This document shows, one piece after another, positions 1-10,180 of a stretch of 64,000 nucleotides of DNA. Position numbers and translations under genes: made by a program. Within the stretch, counting starts at the first letter, position 1. Each line of letters opens with the position of its first letter. The notes under the pieces were generated by a model that saw nothing but the letters and a program-made list of their open reading frames with translations, was not told where the DNA came from and did no database searches. This DNA comes from Palaemon carinicauda (taxonomy: Eukaryota; Arthropoda; Malacostraca; Decapoda; Palaemonidae), in the NCBI RefSeq assembly GCF_036898095.1, contig NC_090729.1:71926493-71990492 (forward strand), in the 5' to 3' direction.

Positions 1-135
1 TCTTATAGGTTGTCTTTCAGCTTCGCCAAAAGTAATATCACCTATAAATAGCTCCAGGTTTGTATTGTTAAGAAAATATAAATTCCTCCCTGATTTGTAT
101 TGTTAAGAAAATATAAATTACTTCCTGATTTGTCA
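1..135. repeat. Terminal fragment of a foreign DIRS element (lineage C-like end) abutting B1
   Basis: This AT-rich segment ends in TTTGTCA exactly where element B1 starts. It resembles the outer end seen in the ICR of C2 (52483-52539): a CTATAAATAGCT-like start, then a TTTGTATTGTTAAGAAAA block, ending in TTTGTCA. The TTGTATTGTTAAGAAAATAT block occurs twice in tandem (about 60-132). No coding sequence is seen. I read it as the end, or half of the ICR, of an older DIRS copy lying mostly to the left of the window. Confidence 0.55.
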
Positions 136-335
136 TTTTTAAATATGTAACTTTCCTGTTAGTTACATATATATAGCTTGAATCCCGCGTTTCGTTGCGC
201 GCACGGCAGAAATTCAAATTTCGCAGCAATCGCCGCCATGACAGTAGGTGGTCATACATGAGTGCCATCTCTCATAGGTTACTAGAACCATTCTCAACAT
301 TCCTCAGAAATTCCCTACCGTTGATCGAGTCAACA
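136..335 (+). repeat. B1 5' inverted terminal repeat
   Basis: The block contains GTTAGTTACATATATATAGC, the motif GGTGGTCATACATGAG and CATTCCTCAGAAATTCC. The same blocks appear in reverse complement at about 17060-17245. The arm ends near 335, after which the sequence is unique B1 leader up to the A1 insertion at 365/366. Confidence 0.8.
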
Positions 336-365
336 CCTAGGAAATTCGTTTCGCTGATATATTAC

Positions 366-638
366 TTTTCTGGGCTCGAACCTGTGCCGCCCAGTGAATA
401 AGCTCCATTTAGCACTTATTCTTAGGTAATTTACTGCTAAATATACCAGAGAAAAAATGTAAAGGAGTGCTAGGTTAACTAGCTCGCTCACCTATTGGTG
501 TCGGTATAAAAATTGGGCGTATAATCCAGAGGTCCCGCACTATTTAGATTCATCCACGACAGAAACCCCAATAGAGGAGAGCCGTTCAACCTCACTCGGT
601 ACTACTAACACTGCATCCGCTCAGAACCCAACTCCTTT
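366..638 (+). repeat. A1 5' inverted terminal repeat
   Basis: The arm begins TTTTCTGGGCTCGAACC and includes CTGTGCCGCCCAGTGAATAA. From about 384 to 638 it matches the reverse complement of 10316-10570 base for base as far as I can read. The outermost 18 bases differ from the right end, as expected for DIRS ITRs whose outer ends are not identical. Confidence 0.9.
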
Positions 639-1892
639 TAGCACGTCTTGTGTGTAACCCGCTTTTTTGTTGTGCTCTCGTTTTTCCACTTATTTTCATT
701 GGATTATGGCTTCTTCGTCGGTTTCCCTGGAGACACCGTCTAAGTTAAGTACCAAGCTTGGTTTTGCTGTGTTTTGAGCAACCTAGATCGTTTAATATTT
801 GAATTATAGGAGTTTATTCTCTTCGTTCATACCGATCTTGCTTGATTCCACTTACAGTTGGTACTCCTGTTTTGAGAGCTTTTAGTTTCACTCGCGGTGT
901 TACTATATGTATTATTTTTATTATTAAATTTTATTTGTTATTGTGGATATTCATTATTTAGCGTTTAGAACCCTCGTGGTTCACTTTTTGGGCCGATATC
1001 ATTTACGTATCGTTATGGCTGCCGACCTTCGTTGCTAGGCGGCAATGTTATTTTTTAAGCCATCAGGTGTGTCTTTTGTGATTTAATTATTATGTTGCAT
1101 GCCTTGCCCAAAAATTTTTATGTGTTTATTTTATATTATCAACGCTATTACTATTATAATGAATATTGTGCTATTACTCCGTTTGATCTGTCTGGTTGGG
1201 GATCGTCAGTTGGTAGCCCTGCTGCTCCGTATCACGTGATCCTCCCCCATGCTCCCCCTCTCGCTAGGTGGGCGGCTAGGCTTCTCTCCCCCCCTCCCCT
1301 AGGGGACCGTTGCCTTCCCTCCTTTTAGAGGGGGTAGTTCAGTGTTTATGGACTTTGTCCTCCGGGTGTCCCGGCGGGTTCGGCTCTGTCTAGTCTGGTT
1401 GGCCACCGGTCAACAGAGTTGGATCCCGGTGCACCCTATTTTATATTCACTTATCACACTGGTTTATGTTTTATGAAACCCTCTGGGTTCGGTTGGCGGT
1501 TCTTATCTACAGTTCCGCCCCCCTATTAATTTATAACAGTTCCTATGATGATTATATGACAGATCACTATCCCGGAGTTCCTATACGAATTGGTTTTGGA
1601 TACTTTTATTTCCCGGCCCGGGGCTTAGCCTCGCCCCGGGAAATCAGACACCATGTGTCTTAATTTCTTGTTGTTGCATCCTTTTTTATGCTCCCGGCTC
1701 GACCGGAATGGATGGCTATACTTTAGTCTTAAGCTAGACTTATGTTTAGGCCCGGGTCCTCCGGACCCGGCCCTACTTAAGAATATTACAGTTAAGCTCT
1801 AATCTTGTGTTAGGCTTATGTTAGGCCCGGGTCCTCCGGACCCGCCCCTACTTAAGAGAATTACAGTTTCTCATATACTATTCTTTTTATAG
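639..1892 (+). other. A1 5' leader with hairpins and a conserved ATG block
   Basis: About 1.25 kb between the 5' ITR and the gag zinc-finger exon has no long coding frame. It holds an ATG at 706-708 followed by 12 codons and then GTTAAGTACC (744-753), a layout also present in A2 (41121 down to 41080). A stem of TTTCCCGG and GGGGC with its complement lies at about 1609-1645. A block of about 75 bp with the palindrome CCGGGTCCTCCGGACCCG occurs twice (about 1738-1793 and 1817-1869). The segment ends in a pyrimidine-rich stretch and TATAG right before the ATG at 1893, which could be a splice acceptor. Confidence 0.6.
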
Positions 1893-2063
1893 ATGGTGCA
1901 TTGTCAGACGACGGCCTGTGCAGCTGTTCTACATCAGCCCTGCGGCCATACCGTCTGTCGGTCTCACGCCCTCTGCGGAGTGCAGCTGGAGGATGTCGTG
2001 GTATGGCACCCGGATAACTGTGTGGTCTGTTTTGACCTCGTTACCACCCTTGGATCTGACTCG
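1893..2063 (+). CDS. gag: A1 gag, exon 1: zinc-binding N-terminal module
   Basis: These 57 codons start with ATG at 1893 and end in phase 0 at a GTGAGT donor (2064). The peptide carries a regular Cys/His pattern: C4, C9, C17, H19, C22, H25, C28, C43 and C46. A2 has a homologous exon (39474 down to 39286) keeping C4, C9, H19, C22, H25, C28 and the final CxxC but not C17, so the paired residues are probably metal ligands. The lineage B gag of B4 begins with a related CX4C and DPHxxCxxC pattern. I infer a zinc-binding Gag head that contacts nucleic acid or partners. A pyrimidine tract ending in TATAG just before the ATG leaves open an additional upstream exon. Confidence 0.7.
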
Positions 2064-2196
2064 GTGAGTCCCGTTGGCTATGTTGCCTTCTTATTTATCT
2101 TACCTTTTTTGGCATACATACACTATTTAGTAAGATATCTATGGTCTTGAAGGACCACTGGGAGCCTTCCCTTTTTAATTTCCACTATTATTTCAG
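2064..2196 (+). other. A1 gag intron (133 bp, phase 0)
   Basis: The segment starts TCG|GTGAGT and ends TTATTTCAG|GCATCC, a good donor and acceptor with a T-rich tract between. Removing it joins the zinc-binding exon to the long gag frame without a shift; left in place, translation stops at 2148-2150. A2 has a 136-bp intron at the same place with GTAAGA and CTCTTCCAG boundaries. Confidence 0.75.
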
Positions 2197-4266
2197 GCAT
2201 CCCCGGAGCAAAAGTCTGCGGCTCGGGCCACACTGAAAGTGTGGGTTGGTGGTTTTGCCCGGAACGTGAAGTCCAAGCGGCCGTACGTCCTCTCCGAGGA
2301 CTACTGTTCCTTGATTTACCCCAACGCCAAGTCTTCAGCCGCTGTGGCTAGGCATGTTGCAGCTCCCATCATTGCCCACATTGATGCCACCATAGCGGGG
2401 TTTATTGATCCAGAGCAGGATCCGTCGGACGCCCCCGGAGATCTAGAAGACAATGTTGCCTCCATGAACCTTGACGTGGAACCCATGTTATTGGATGATC
2501 CAGATGCAGGTAGGGTGGTAAGTGAGGCAGGTGTTTCCGGCGCTGAGATTCCTATCCTCAGCCCCTCTCTTTCTTCTTCATCTGATCGCTCTTCCTTTCA
2601 TGGTTTTTCTGGGGACCGTGATTCGTCCCAACGATCACACCCGGTTCCCCCCAAGAATAAGTCTAGAACCTTACCTAAAGCTCGTAAGCCTCTTAAGGCT
2701 TCTCATGGTTCTAAACAGAATACAAACCTGTCATCTAAGGCTTCTGGCTCCTCCTCTAAGTCTCGCGACCCGGGAGTTCATTCCGCCACACCTGCTGCTA
2801 GCCCGGGCCTTTCCGAATCAGCCATGCTTCGCATCGTGTCGGAGATGCAGGCTAAGTTGGTATCAGAGATGCAGTCTAAGATGGACACGATGTTCTCTAA
2901 CATCGGTCAGAGACTTGGGGCATTAGAGCAAGGTGCTCCGGAGCGAGTCCAAAGCTCTCTCATCCCGGATGCCTCTAAGCTCCCGCCGTTTGCCAAAAAT
3001 AACCCTTGGCGTATGGCTCTTCATTCCCCGTTCTCAGACGGAATGTTAACTTTGGAGGGTCTTGGCACTCGTCCCCTAGAGGACTTTGAATTCTTTCCTC
3101 CTGGTCTGGCATTTCCATTTCATGGTTATGCCAGGCTTACCGAGGAAGCTTTGGTTCGGTTAGACAAGGTCCCCAAGGAGACAGTCATCTTCCCAAAAGA
3201 GCAAGCCCAATCTGTGTGGGCCAGATTCCTGAATGACATCGGCTGCACCAACACCATGTTGACGCCTTATAAGAGCTCCTTCACAATGTTCTTAATGGAC
3301 AAAAACACCGTGACTCCATGTGTCAATAAGGTAGCAGAGCTTGCCTTCCAATATGCTCTGGAGGAGAAGCCCTTGCCTCCCATCCGAGAGGTGGATCCAA
3401 TCTCCCTCCTTCTTCCTTCAGGCATTGAGTGTTGGGACAACGTCCATACCACTTTTACCTCTGGCAAGCTAGCAGCAGACTGTGCTTCAGTAATGTTTAG
3501 TGAGCGGCTTCCCCGTCTCCCGGAATCCCTCATTAAACAGGAGTATGATTCCCGCCTACGCGTTGGCCGTACTCTGAACTTGGCCACTTCCACGGAGTCG
3601 ATAGCCTTGACTTACGATACTGAGAGTATTTTTAAGTCTCTCAACAAGGCTACGTTGCAGTCATTATACTATGACCTGTATGACTTCGCTACTGCTAAAC
3701 GCAGGTGTCGCAAACATGTCCTGGCAGAGGCGACTATTAGGCATGAACCTAATAAGCTTATCCGGTCCTCCTGTTGGGGTTCAAACCTCTTCCCTGAGGA
3801 TCTTGTAGAGGAAGTCTTGGCGGAGGCCACTAGAGTCAACCAGAGCCTTAAAGCCCGTTGGGGTTTGACTCCTAAACGTAAATATGACCCTGCAAATTAC
3901 CAAGCCCGGGGTAGGAAGAAGCTCCGTCCATATACCTCCACCCAGTTCAGGCAACAGCAGAGTGGTTCGTCCATTTTCCGGCTGCCTCTTCCCCCATCTC
4001 CTGTTGCCCCTGCACAGCCTTCCACCTCTCAGGCTCCTTCGGACGACTATGTCACCGTTCTGCTCCCTAAGAGCCAGCTTTCCGGTGCCTCCGCCACTTC
4101 TCCTGCCTTTAACCAGTCGTATGAGGCTCATAGCTCTTCCCAGAGTTATGGTAGAGGTAGAGGCTACCACCGTGGCTCTAACCAGAACAAAGGCAGGGGA
4201 AGAGCCTTTCGTAGAGGAAAGAACTTCCGAGGCGGACGTGGAGGCAACTCCTCAAACCAATACTGA
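2197..4266 (+). CDS. gag: A1 gag, exon 2: main Gag-like body
   Basis: An uninterrupted frame of 689 codons runs from the acceptor at 2196 to a stop at 4266. The first third is Ser-rich and low complexity. It is followed by a short amphipathic, coiled-coil-like stretch (around MLRIVSEMQAKLVSEMQSK), then a conserved globular part (from about 2960) that is shared with A2. The C-terminus is strongly basic, rich in Gly and Arg with RGR and RGG motifs (from about 4150), typical of RNA binding. I infer the nucleocapsid-like protein of the retrotransposon. The last about 380 bases overlap the open pol frame in another frame, so pol is probably made by a frameshift or by reinitiation. Confidence 0.8.
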   Translation, partial: ASPEQKSAARATLKVWVGGFARNVKSKRPYVLSEDYCSLIYPNAKSSAAVARHVAAPIIAHIDATIAGFIDPEQDPSDAPGDLEDNVASMNLDVEPMLLDDPDAGRVVSEAGVSGAEIPILSPSLSSSSDRSSFHGFSGDRDSSQRSHPVPPKNKSRTLPKARKPLKASHGSKQNTNLSSKASGSSSKSRDPGVHSATPAASPGLSESAMLRIVSEMQAKLVSEMQSKMDTMFSNIGQRLGALEQGAPERVQSSLIPDASKLPPFAKNNPWRMALHSPFSDGMLTLEGLGTRPLEDFEFFPPGLAFPFHGYARLTEEALVRLDKVPKETVIFPKEQAQSVWARFLNDIGCTNTMLTPYKSSFTMFLMDKNTVTPCVNKVAELAFQYALEEKPLPPIREVDPISLLLPSGIECWDNVHTTFTSGKLAADCASVMFSERLPRLPESLIKQEYDSRLRVGRTLNLATSTESIALTYDTESIFKSLNKATLQSLYYDLYDFATAKRRCRKHVLAEATIRHEPNKLIRSSCWGSNLFPEDLVEEVLAEATRVNQSLKARWGLTPKRKYDPANYQARGRKKLRPYTSTQFRQQQSGSSIFRLPLPPSPVAPAQPSTSQAPSDDYVTVLLPKSQLSGASATSPAFNQSYEAHSSSQSYGRGRGYHRGSNQNKGRGRAFRRGKNFRGGRGGNSSNQY

Positions 4267-6100
4267 GGTGCAGCAGGTAGGGGGGAGGCTCTATGCCTTC
4301 CGCAACAAATGGAGGTTCAGTCCCTGGGCGTTCAGTATCATCTCCAAGGGACTGGGGTGGAGTTGGATTCAAGGACCTCCTCCTCCGAACAAATTTCGTC
4401 AACATTCCACTCCGGACCTGGTCGAATTTGTCCAGGATCTTTTACAAAAGAACGTCATACAAGAAACGAAACACCTGAAGTTTCAAGGTCGGCTGTTCAG
4501 TGTCCCGAAGAAGGATTCAGACAAGAGAAGAGTGATTCTAGACCTATCCCTTCTCAACTTGTCCATTCAATGCGACAAGTTTCGAATGCTTACCGTCTCG
4601 CAGGTGCGGACCTTACTTCCCCGTGGGGCCGTCACCACCTCTATCGATCTTACAGACGCCTATTATCATGTCCCGATAGCGAGACACTTCCGTCCGTACC
4701 TAGGCTTTCGCTTAGGGGACAAAAGTTACTCCTTCAAGGTGATGCCTTTCGGGCTCAACATCGCCCCAAGGATCTTCACAAAGTTAGCAGAAGTCGCTGT
4801 TCAGGAACTCAGGAATCAAGGGATTCAAGTAGTAGCCTATCTGGACGACTGGCTCATTTGGTCAGACACCTCCCAAAATTGCCTAAAAGCCACTCACAAA
4901 GTCATCCATTATCTTCAATCTCTAGGCTTCCAGATCAACTTCAAGAAGTCCCGTCTTCTTCCAAAATCGAAGTTCCAATGGCTCGGCCTGCAATGGGATC
5001 TTATATCTCATACTCTGTGTCTTCCCAAACCCAAGAGGTTAGAGATTGCAAGGAACACCAAACGCTTTCTCAAAGACAAAGTAAGTTCCAGACGACTCCA
5101 AGAGAGGATTCTGGGGTCCCTTCAGTTTGCCTCAGTGACGGATCTTCTTCTGAAGGCAAAATTGAAAGATATCAATCGTGTCTGGCGTTCGAGGGCGAAC
5201 CGGAAGCTCCGGGACAGGAAAGTCCGCCTTCCTCCCATTCTACGGGAAAGACTTCTTCCTTGGACAAGAGCAAACAGTCTGTCAAAGTCAGTTCCCCTTC
5301 GATTTCCGCCTCCGAAATTAATCATTCACACGGACGCATCCTTATCAGGTTGGGGCGGCTATTCTCAGCTCAAGAAAGTTCAAGGTCTTTGGTCTCCCTT
5401 GTTCCGCCAATTTCACATCAATGTGCTGGAGGCCATGGCAGTTCTTCTAACCCTGAAACGTCTCGCTCTTCCCAAGAAACAACACCTTCGTTTGGTCCTC
5501 GACAGCGAAGTGGTGGTCCGCTGCCTCAACAGAGGCGGGTCAAAGTCAGGGCCTCTGAACCATGTTCTAGTAGCCATATTCTCCCTAGCAGCCTTGAACC
5601 GTTGGCATCTTTCAGCTGTCCACCTGGCGGGAGTCCGGAATGTAGTGGCAGACGCCCTGTCCCGGACCTCCCCTCTAGAATCGGAATGGTCACTCGATCT
5701 AAAGTCATTTCGGTGGATTCTCTCTCAGGTTCCCGGTCTCCAAGTGGACCTCTTCGCCACGGAGTCCAACCACAAATTGAGAGTATATGTGGCTCCCAAT
5801 CTAGACCCTCAGGCTTACGCCACAGACGCCATGTCACAGAATTGGGACACCTGGGAAAAGATTTATCTCTTTCCCCCGGTGAATCTTTTGCTGAAAGTTC
5901 TAGACAAGCTGAGATCCTTCAAGGGACAAGTAGCCTTGGTCGCACCCAACTGGCCCAAGAGCAACTGGTATCCTCTCCTGCGAGAGTTGAGACTATACCC
6001 TCACCCGATACCCAATCCGGTTCTGTCTCAGATAGTACAAACACGCGTTGTGTACGCTTTCTCAAACATTCAGAGCGCCCTAACTTTATGGACTTTATGA
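3884..6100 (+). CDS. pol: A1 pol: reverse transcriptase, RNase H and methyltransferase-like C-terminus
   Basis: The open frame covers 738 codons. Roughly the first 125 overlap gag and may not be translated, since RT homology starts near 4400. RT motifs are visible: SIDLTDAYYHVPI (first catalytic Asp), MPFGLNIAPRIF, and YLDD near residue 319. RNase H follows with HTDASLSGWGG (about residue 482), a NVLEAMAV Glu, LVLDSE and VVADALSR. The tail has a VDLFAT motif and YLFPPVNLL, the position of the Dam-like methyltransferase domain known in DIRS1-group pol. It overlaps the YR frame by a few codons. No internal stop is present. The product would make and process the element cDNA. Confidence 0.88.
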   Translation: MTLQITKPGVGRSSVHIPPPSSGNSRVVRPFSGCLFPHLLLPLHSLPPLRLLRTTMSPFCSLRASFPVPPPLLLPLTSRMRLIALPRVMVEVEATTVALTRTKAGEEPFVEERTSEADVEATPQTNTEVQQVGGRLYAFRNKWRFSPWAFSIISKGLGWSWIQGPPPPNKFRQHSTPDLVEFVQDLLQKNVIQETKHLKFQGRLFSVPKKDSDKRRVILDLSLLNLSIQCDKFRMLTVSQVRTLLPRGAVTTSIDLTDAYYHVPIARHFRPYLGFRLGDKSYSFKVMPFGLNIAPRIFTKLAEVAVQELRNQGIQVVAYLDDWLIWSDTSQNCLKATHKVIHYLQSLGFQINFKKSRLLPKSKFQWLGLQWDLISHTLCLPKPKRLEIARNTKRFLKDKVSSRRLQERILGSLQFASVTDLLLKAKLKDINRVWRSRANRKLRDRKVRLPPILRERLLPWTRANSLSKSVPLRFPPPKLIIHTDASLSGWGGYSQLKKVQGLWSPLFRQFHINVLEAMAVLLTLKRLALPKKQHLRLVLDSEVVVRCLNRGGSKSGPLNHVLVAIFSLAALNRWHLSAVHLAGVRNVVADALSRTSPLESEWSLDLKSFRWILSQVPGLQVDLFATESNHKLRVYVAPNLDPQAYATDAMSQNWDTWEKIYLFPPVNLLLKVLDKLRSFKGQVALVAPNWPKSNWYPLLRELRLYPHPIPNPVLSQIVQTRVVYAFSNIQSALTLWTL

Positions 6101-6451
6101 AGTTTGCGGCTATGCATGGTGCCAATATTGATCCTCAAAACACCTTGTTCCTAGAATCGGATAAACGGGATTCCACCATCCGCCAGTATGACTCTGCAGT
6201 TAAAAAGTTGGCAAAATTTTTGATAGACTCAGACGTGAACTGTATGAACTTGAACCTTACAGTCACTTTCTTTAGATCTTTATTAGAATCAGGTCTGGCA
6301 GCCAATACTATCACCACTATTAAATCTGCTCTGAAAAAGATCTTCCTAGTGGGTTTTAACATAGACTTAACCGACTCTTTGTTAGCTTCAATTCCGAAAG
6401 CTTGTGCCAGACTGAAACCGGTTACTCGTCCTACCCCGGTGACCTGGTTCC
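6088..6451 (+). pseudogene. YR: A1 tyrosine recombinase, 5' part (split by PB1)
   Basis: The frame starts around the ATG at 6088 within the end of pol, in a different frame. It encodes the N-terminal DNA-binding part of a DIRS recombinase, including RDSTIRQYDSAVKKLAKFL and the TTIKSALKKIF helix. The frame is broken at a TTAA (6452-6455) by PB1. The catalytic half continues at 9266 in the same frame register, so precise removal of PB1 would leave a continuous gene. YR inserts circular element DNA by recombination in place of an integrase. Confidence 0.85.
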
Positions 6452-6455
6452 TTAA

Positions 6456-9265
6456 CCCTGGATAGGTACGGTCCTCGGACACCCCTTTAAGGGTATACTC
6501 GGACGCGAACGACCCCGACGCCAAAAAAAATTCTTGAAAAATCAGTTTTTGCAGTAACCTCCTTTTTTCTTTTGCCAAAAAAAACTTCAATGAATGCTTA
6601 AAACAACTGTAAAGATAAATACTACTCATCTGCAGAAAAACTATTTATTATAAATATTTTAAAAAATTAAGTAGAAAAAAAAGACCTGACATAAAAATTC
6701 ATAAAAAAAAAGTTTATACATATATACACAAATCCTTTTAGGAATTGATTCTTGAATGTTTAGGACACATCTTGGTGTATTTTGGATGAAGTCAGACCCA
6801 TGGAGGTGAAGATCTGAAATGAGAAAAAAAGGGTAACTTTTTTTGGCCAAAAAAAATTGTCCAAATTTCATGAATTTTTTTGGGTACCCAAATGAAATAG
6901 GAAGTGGCTAATTTTTTTAGGGTATAAACATATGTTATCCTAAAATAGAAATATGTAAAAAAATCTTCATTATTTTGTAAATTACATTTATATCAGGGGC
7001 CATATCTAAAGGTAATGTTTTTAGTACTTGGAAATTTCGTAAAAAAAATACATATATTTAATATATAATATGATATTTATGCAGGTAAAAATATACCAAA
7101 ATATCACAAATTCTATAGGGAACAAGAATATATATAGATAGGGCAGCTTACACTTCGGATATGTCCACAAAATGGCCGCCAACCACACTGACTCAGACTC
7201 CCTAATCTGCCACTTGAAATGTAGGAAGGGTATGTCAATTTCAAGGTGTTATTTACTAATCTAATTATTATTGGATATGCATAAAAATTGTATGGTGGGT
7301 TGCTGGATAATTGTCGATTATTTTACGACTATAAAATTAAAATTCTGACCCAAAAAAATTTTTTTGAAGGGAAATAAAATCGAAAAAAAAAAATGTAAAA
7401 CAATATTTTAGCTAAAAAATTTGATGATATTCAATCAAAAAAAAAGTAAACAAAATTTTCCGACAAATAAACATCTAGAGGAATCATTACTCTGTGATAG
7501 TTCCTTAGTACGTAGTAATTTTGAAAGAATTGGGAAAAAACAAAAAAATGGCAATCACCGGAAAATCGAACACATACCTATATATACGCCATATCTGGCT
7601 AAAAAAAAGATAGGCATGGGTAGCCAGATCATCTAGAAACACTTTCCAACACTATAAAAATATAAGTTTTGCGACACTACTTGCCAATTCCTTACGGTAA
7701 CATGACTAAGCAAAAAAATGCAAAACAAATAAAAAGGGGCACTCGTGGAAAAATGGCCATTCTAATATACGGCATTTCAGAAAAAAAAATTTCAGCCACG
7801 TGCTAGGCAAACCATCAAGGCATATTTTCCGACAAATAAACATATAAATGAAATATTACTCTGTGATAGTTCCTTAGTACGTAGTAATTTTGAAAGAAAT
7901 GGGAAAAAACGAAAAAATGGCAATCACAGGAAAATCGAACACATACTTATATATACGCCATATCTGGCTAAAAAAAAAATAGGCATGGGTAGCCAGATCA
8001 TCTAGAAACACTTTCCAACACTATAAAAATATAAGTTTTGCGACACTACTTGCCAATTCCTTACGGTAACATGACTAAGCAAAAAAATGCAAAACAAATA
8101 AAAAGGGGCACTCGCGGAAAAAGGCCCAACATTCTAATATACGGCATCTCAGATAAAAAAAAAAAGACATGCACGTGTTAGCCCAACCATCAAGGCACAC
8201 TTTCTAACACATAAACATGAAAAAAAAATCAATAATACTGTATACGGCAATTCCTTACTACGTAGTAAATTTTTACAAATATTGAAAAAAAAACAGAAAT
8301 TGGCAACCGCAGTTAAATACCCAATATACCAATAACTACGTCGTATCTGACAAAAACAAAATCACGCATGGGTAGCCAGATCATCTAGACACACTTTCCA
8401 ACATTAAAAAAGCAAAAGTTTTACGACACTATTTCGCAATATCTTACGGAAAAATGACTTGGCAAAAAAATTTAAAAAAATTAAAAAGGGACACTCGCGG
8501 TAAAATGCCCGACATTCTAATATACGACATCTCAGATAAAAAAAAAGACATGCACGTGTTAGCCCAACCATCAAGGCACACTTTCTAACACATAAACATG
8601 AAAAAAAAATGAATAATATACGGCAATTCCTTACTACGTAGTAATTTTTACAAATATTGAAAAAAAAACAGAAATTGGTAACCGCAGTTAAATACCCAAT
8701 ATACCAATAACTACGTCGTATCTGACAAAAACAAAGTCATGCATGGGTAGCCAGATCATCTAGACACACTTTCCAACACTAAACAAGCAAAAGTTTTACG
8801 ACACTATTTGGCAATATCTTACGGAAAAATGACTTGGCAAAAAAATGAAAAAAAATGAAAAAGGGGCACTCGCGGTAAAATGGTCCTCGTGGTGATGAAC
8901 GACATTTTAACTAAAAAAAAAAACATGCACATGGTAGCCAAACAATCCACCAAGACTTTCCACAACTGATAACCTATACAAGTTGCACCATTCTACGACA
9001 ATTTCATAATACGTAATAACTTTGATAATTATGCAAACTACCTCAGAAGGGTAAACTCGGACGCGAACGACCCCGACGCGTCTCAGAAATCGGGGAAGGA
9101 GTACAGCTACAGCAATGCACATCTGGACACTACTAGAGCGTGTAGGGGAGACACCTCCTGCAGGTCGATCACCCACAAATTCAGTCACAGGGGTGAGTCA
9201 CGTGAGAAAAACCTGTTTTTTTTTGACGCTCGGGGTCGCAAACGACCCACCGTACCTATCCAGGG
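6456..9265. mobile_element. PB1: non-autonomous piggyBac-like element
   Basis: The termini are CCCTGGATAGGTACGG and its exact inverted copy (9250-9265), and each end is bordered by the target TTAA (6452-6455 and 9266-9269). TTAA targets and CCC-starting termini are the hallmark of the piggyBac superfamily. The 2.8-kb AT-rich inside has no transposase-like frame, so it would need an enzyme in trans. A GC-rich subterminal motif, ACTCGGACGCGAACGACCCC, is present directly repeated at about 6498 and 9056, and a related inverted form lies near 9230. The centre is a tandem array (7455-8960). It disrupts the YR gene of A1. Confidence 0.88.
7455..8960. repeat. Tandem array of about 370-380 bp units inside PB1
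   Basis: About four diverged copies start at about 7456, 7825, 8201 and 8582. Landmarks repeated in each are GGCATGGGTAGCCAGATCAT or a close variant, TTCCTTA(G/C)TACGTAGTAA, and CTTACGG followed by ACATGAC or AAATGAC. Copies one and two are close to each other, and three and four form a second pair. No coding capacity is apparent. Confidence 0.85.
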
Positions 9266-9876
9266 TTAATGACGTACTCAAATTGGCTTCTGATACCATT
9301 AACAGTTCTTGTGATTACATTCCCCTTCTCAGGAAAACACTTTTCCTGGTGAGCTTGGCTTCCGGGGCAAGAATTTCTGAACTGGCAGCCTTGTCGAGAG
9401 ACCCGGGTCATATTGACTTCCTGCCTTCGGGAGAGGTCCTTCTTTCTCCTAACAAATTCTTTTTGGCTAAGAACGAAGACCCTCAGAATAGATGGTCCTC
9501 CTGGAAAATTGTTCCCCTCACGCAAGATCCGTCTCTGTGCCCTGTTACTACTCTTAGGTCTTATTTATCCCGAACCTCCTCTAACTCCTCGGGGCCTCTA
9601 TTCGTTAGAGAACAAGGCGGTACCATTACTATTAAAGGGATCAGGCAACAAATTTTGTATTTTATTAAACAAGCTAACCCTGACTCTTTTCCTCTTGCAC
9701 ATGATATCAGAGCGGTTGCTGCCTCGGTGAACTTTTTTCACCACATGAATTTTACAGACCTTTCCAGGTATACAGGGTGGAAATCACCGTCAGTGTTCAA
9801 GAAACACTACCTTAAACATTTGGAAGCCCTAAAATTTTCTACAGTAGCCGCAGGGAGCGTAGTTACTCCCAGGTAA
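9266..9876 (+). pseudogene. YR: A1 tyrosine recombinase, 3' catalytic part (split by PB1)
   Basis: This is the catalytic half of the recombinase. It has the first active-site Arg in ASGARISEL, the HxxR pair as HDIRA, a GW before KSPSVFKKHY, and a Tyr in that motif as the nucleophile. The stop is at 9874-9876. All tyrosine-recombinase residues are present, so PB1 looks like the only lesion. Its closest relative in the window is the YR of A2. Confidence 0.88.
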
Positions 9877-10180
9877 CTCACAGGTTAATGCCTTGTCTCT
9901 TTATCTCTCCCTCTTACCTGCCTCATTTATACCCTATTGTATTCGTTGGTCTCGCACCTGAATACTGTTATTATATTTGTAAATTTTTATACTCCTGAGT
10001 ATCTGTATATATTATCACTCACGGCATTATTATACCTACCTTATTGGATTTATGTTCATATTTAAGATACCCTTATAATTGTTTTTTGGTACTCATCTCT
10101 GATTAAAGCATCCTGTATTTCCCTTACGCTTATGTTTTTTCCTTTATTTTGCAAGTTTGGTGACATTTCTCTTGTATAGA
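9877..10180 (+). other. A1 3' untranslated segment
   Basis: About 300 AT-rich bases lie between the YR stop and the ICR. I see no coding frame and no clear regulatory element apart from T-rich stretches. Confidence 0.5.

Noticed and set aside
4309..6060. Long plus-strand frame beside A1 pol
   Set aside because: It is a shadow of pol in another frame; only the part from about 6088 encodes the recombinase.
7421..7636. Short frame of 71 codons inside PB1
   Set aside because: It lies in the AT-rich tandem repeat, is not conserved between units and resembles no transposase.
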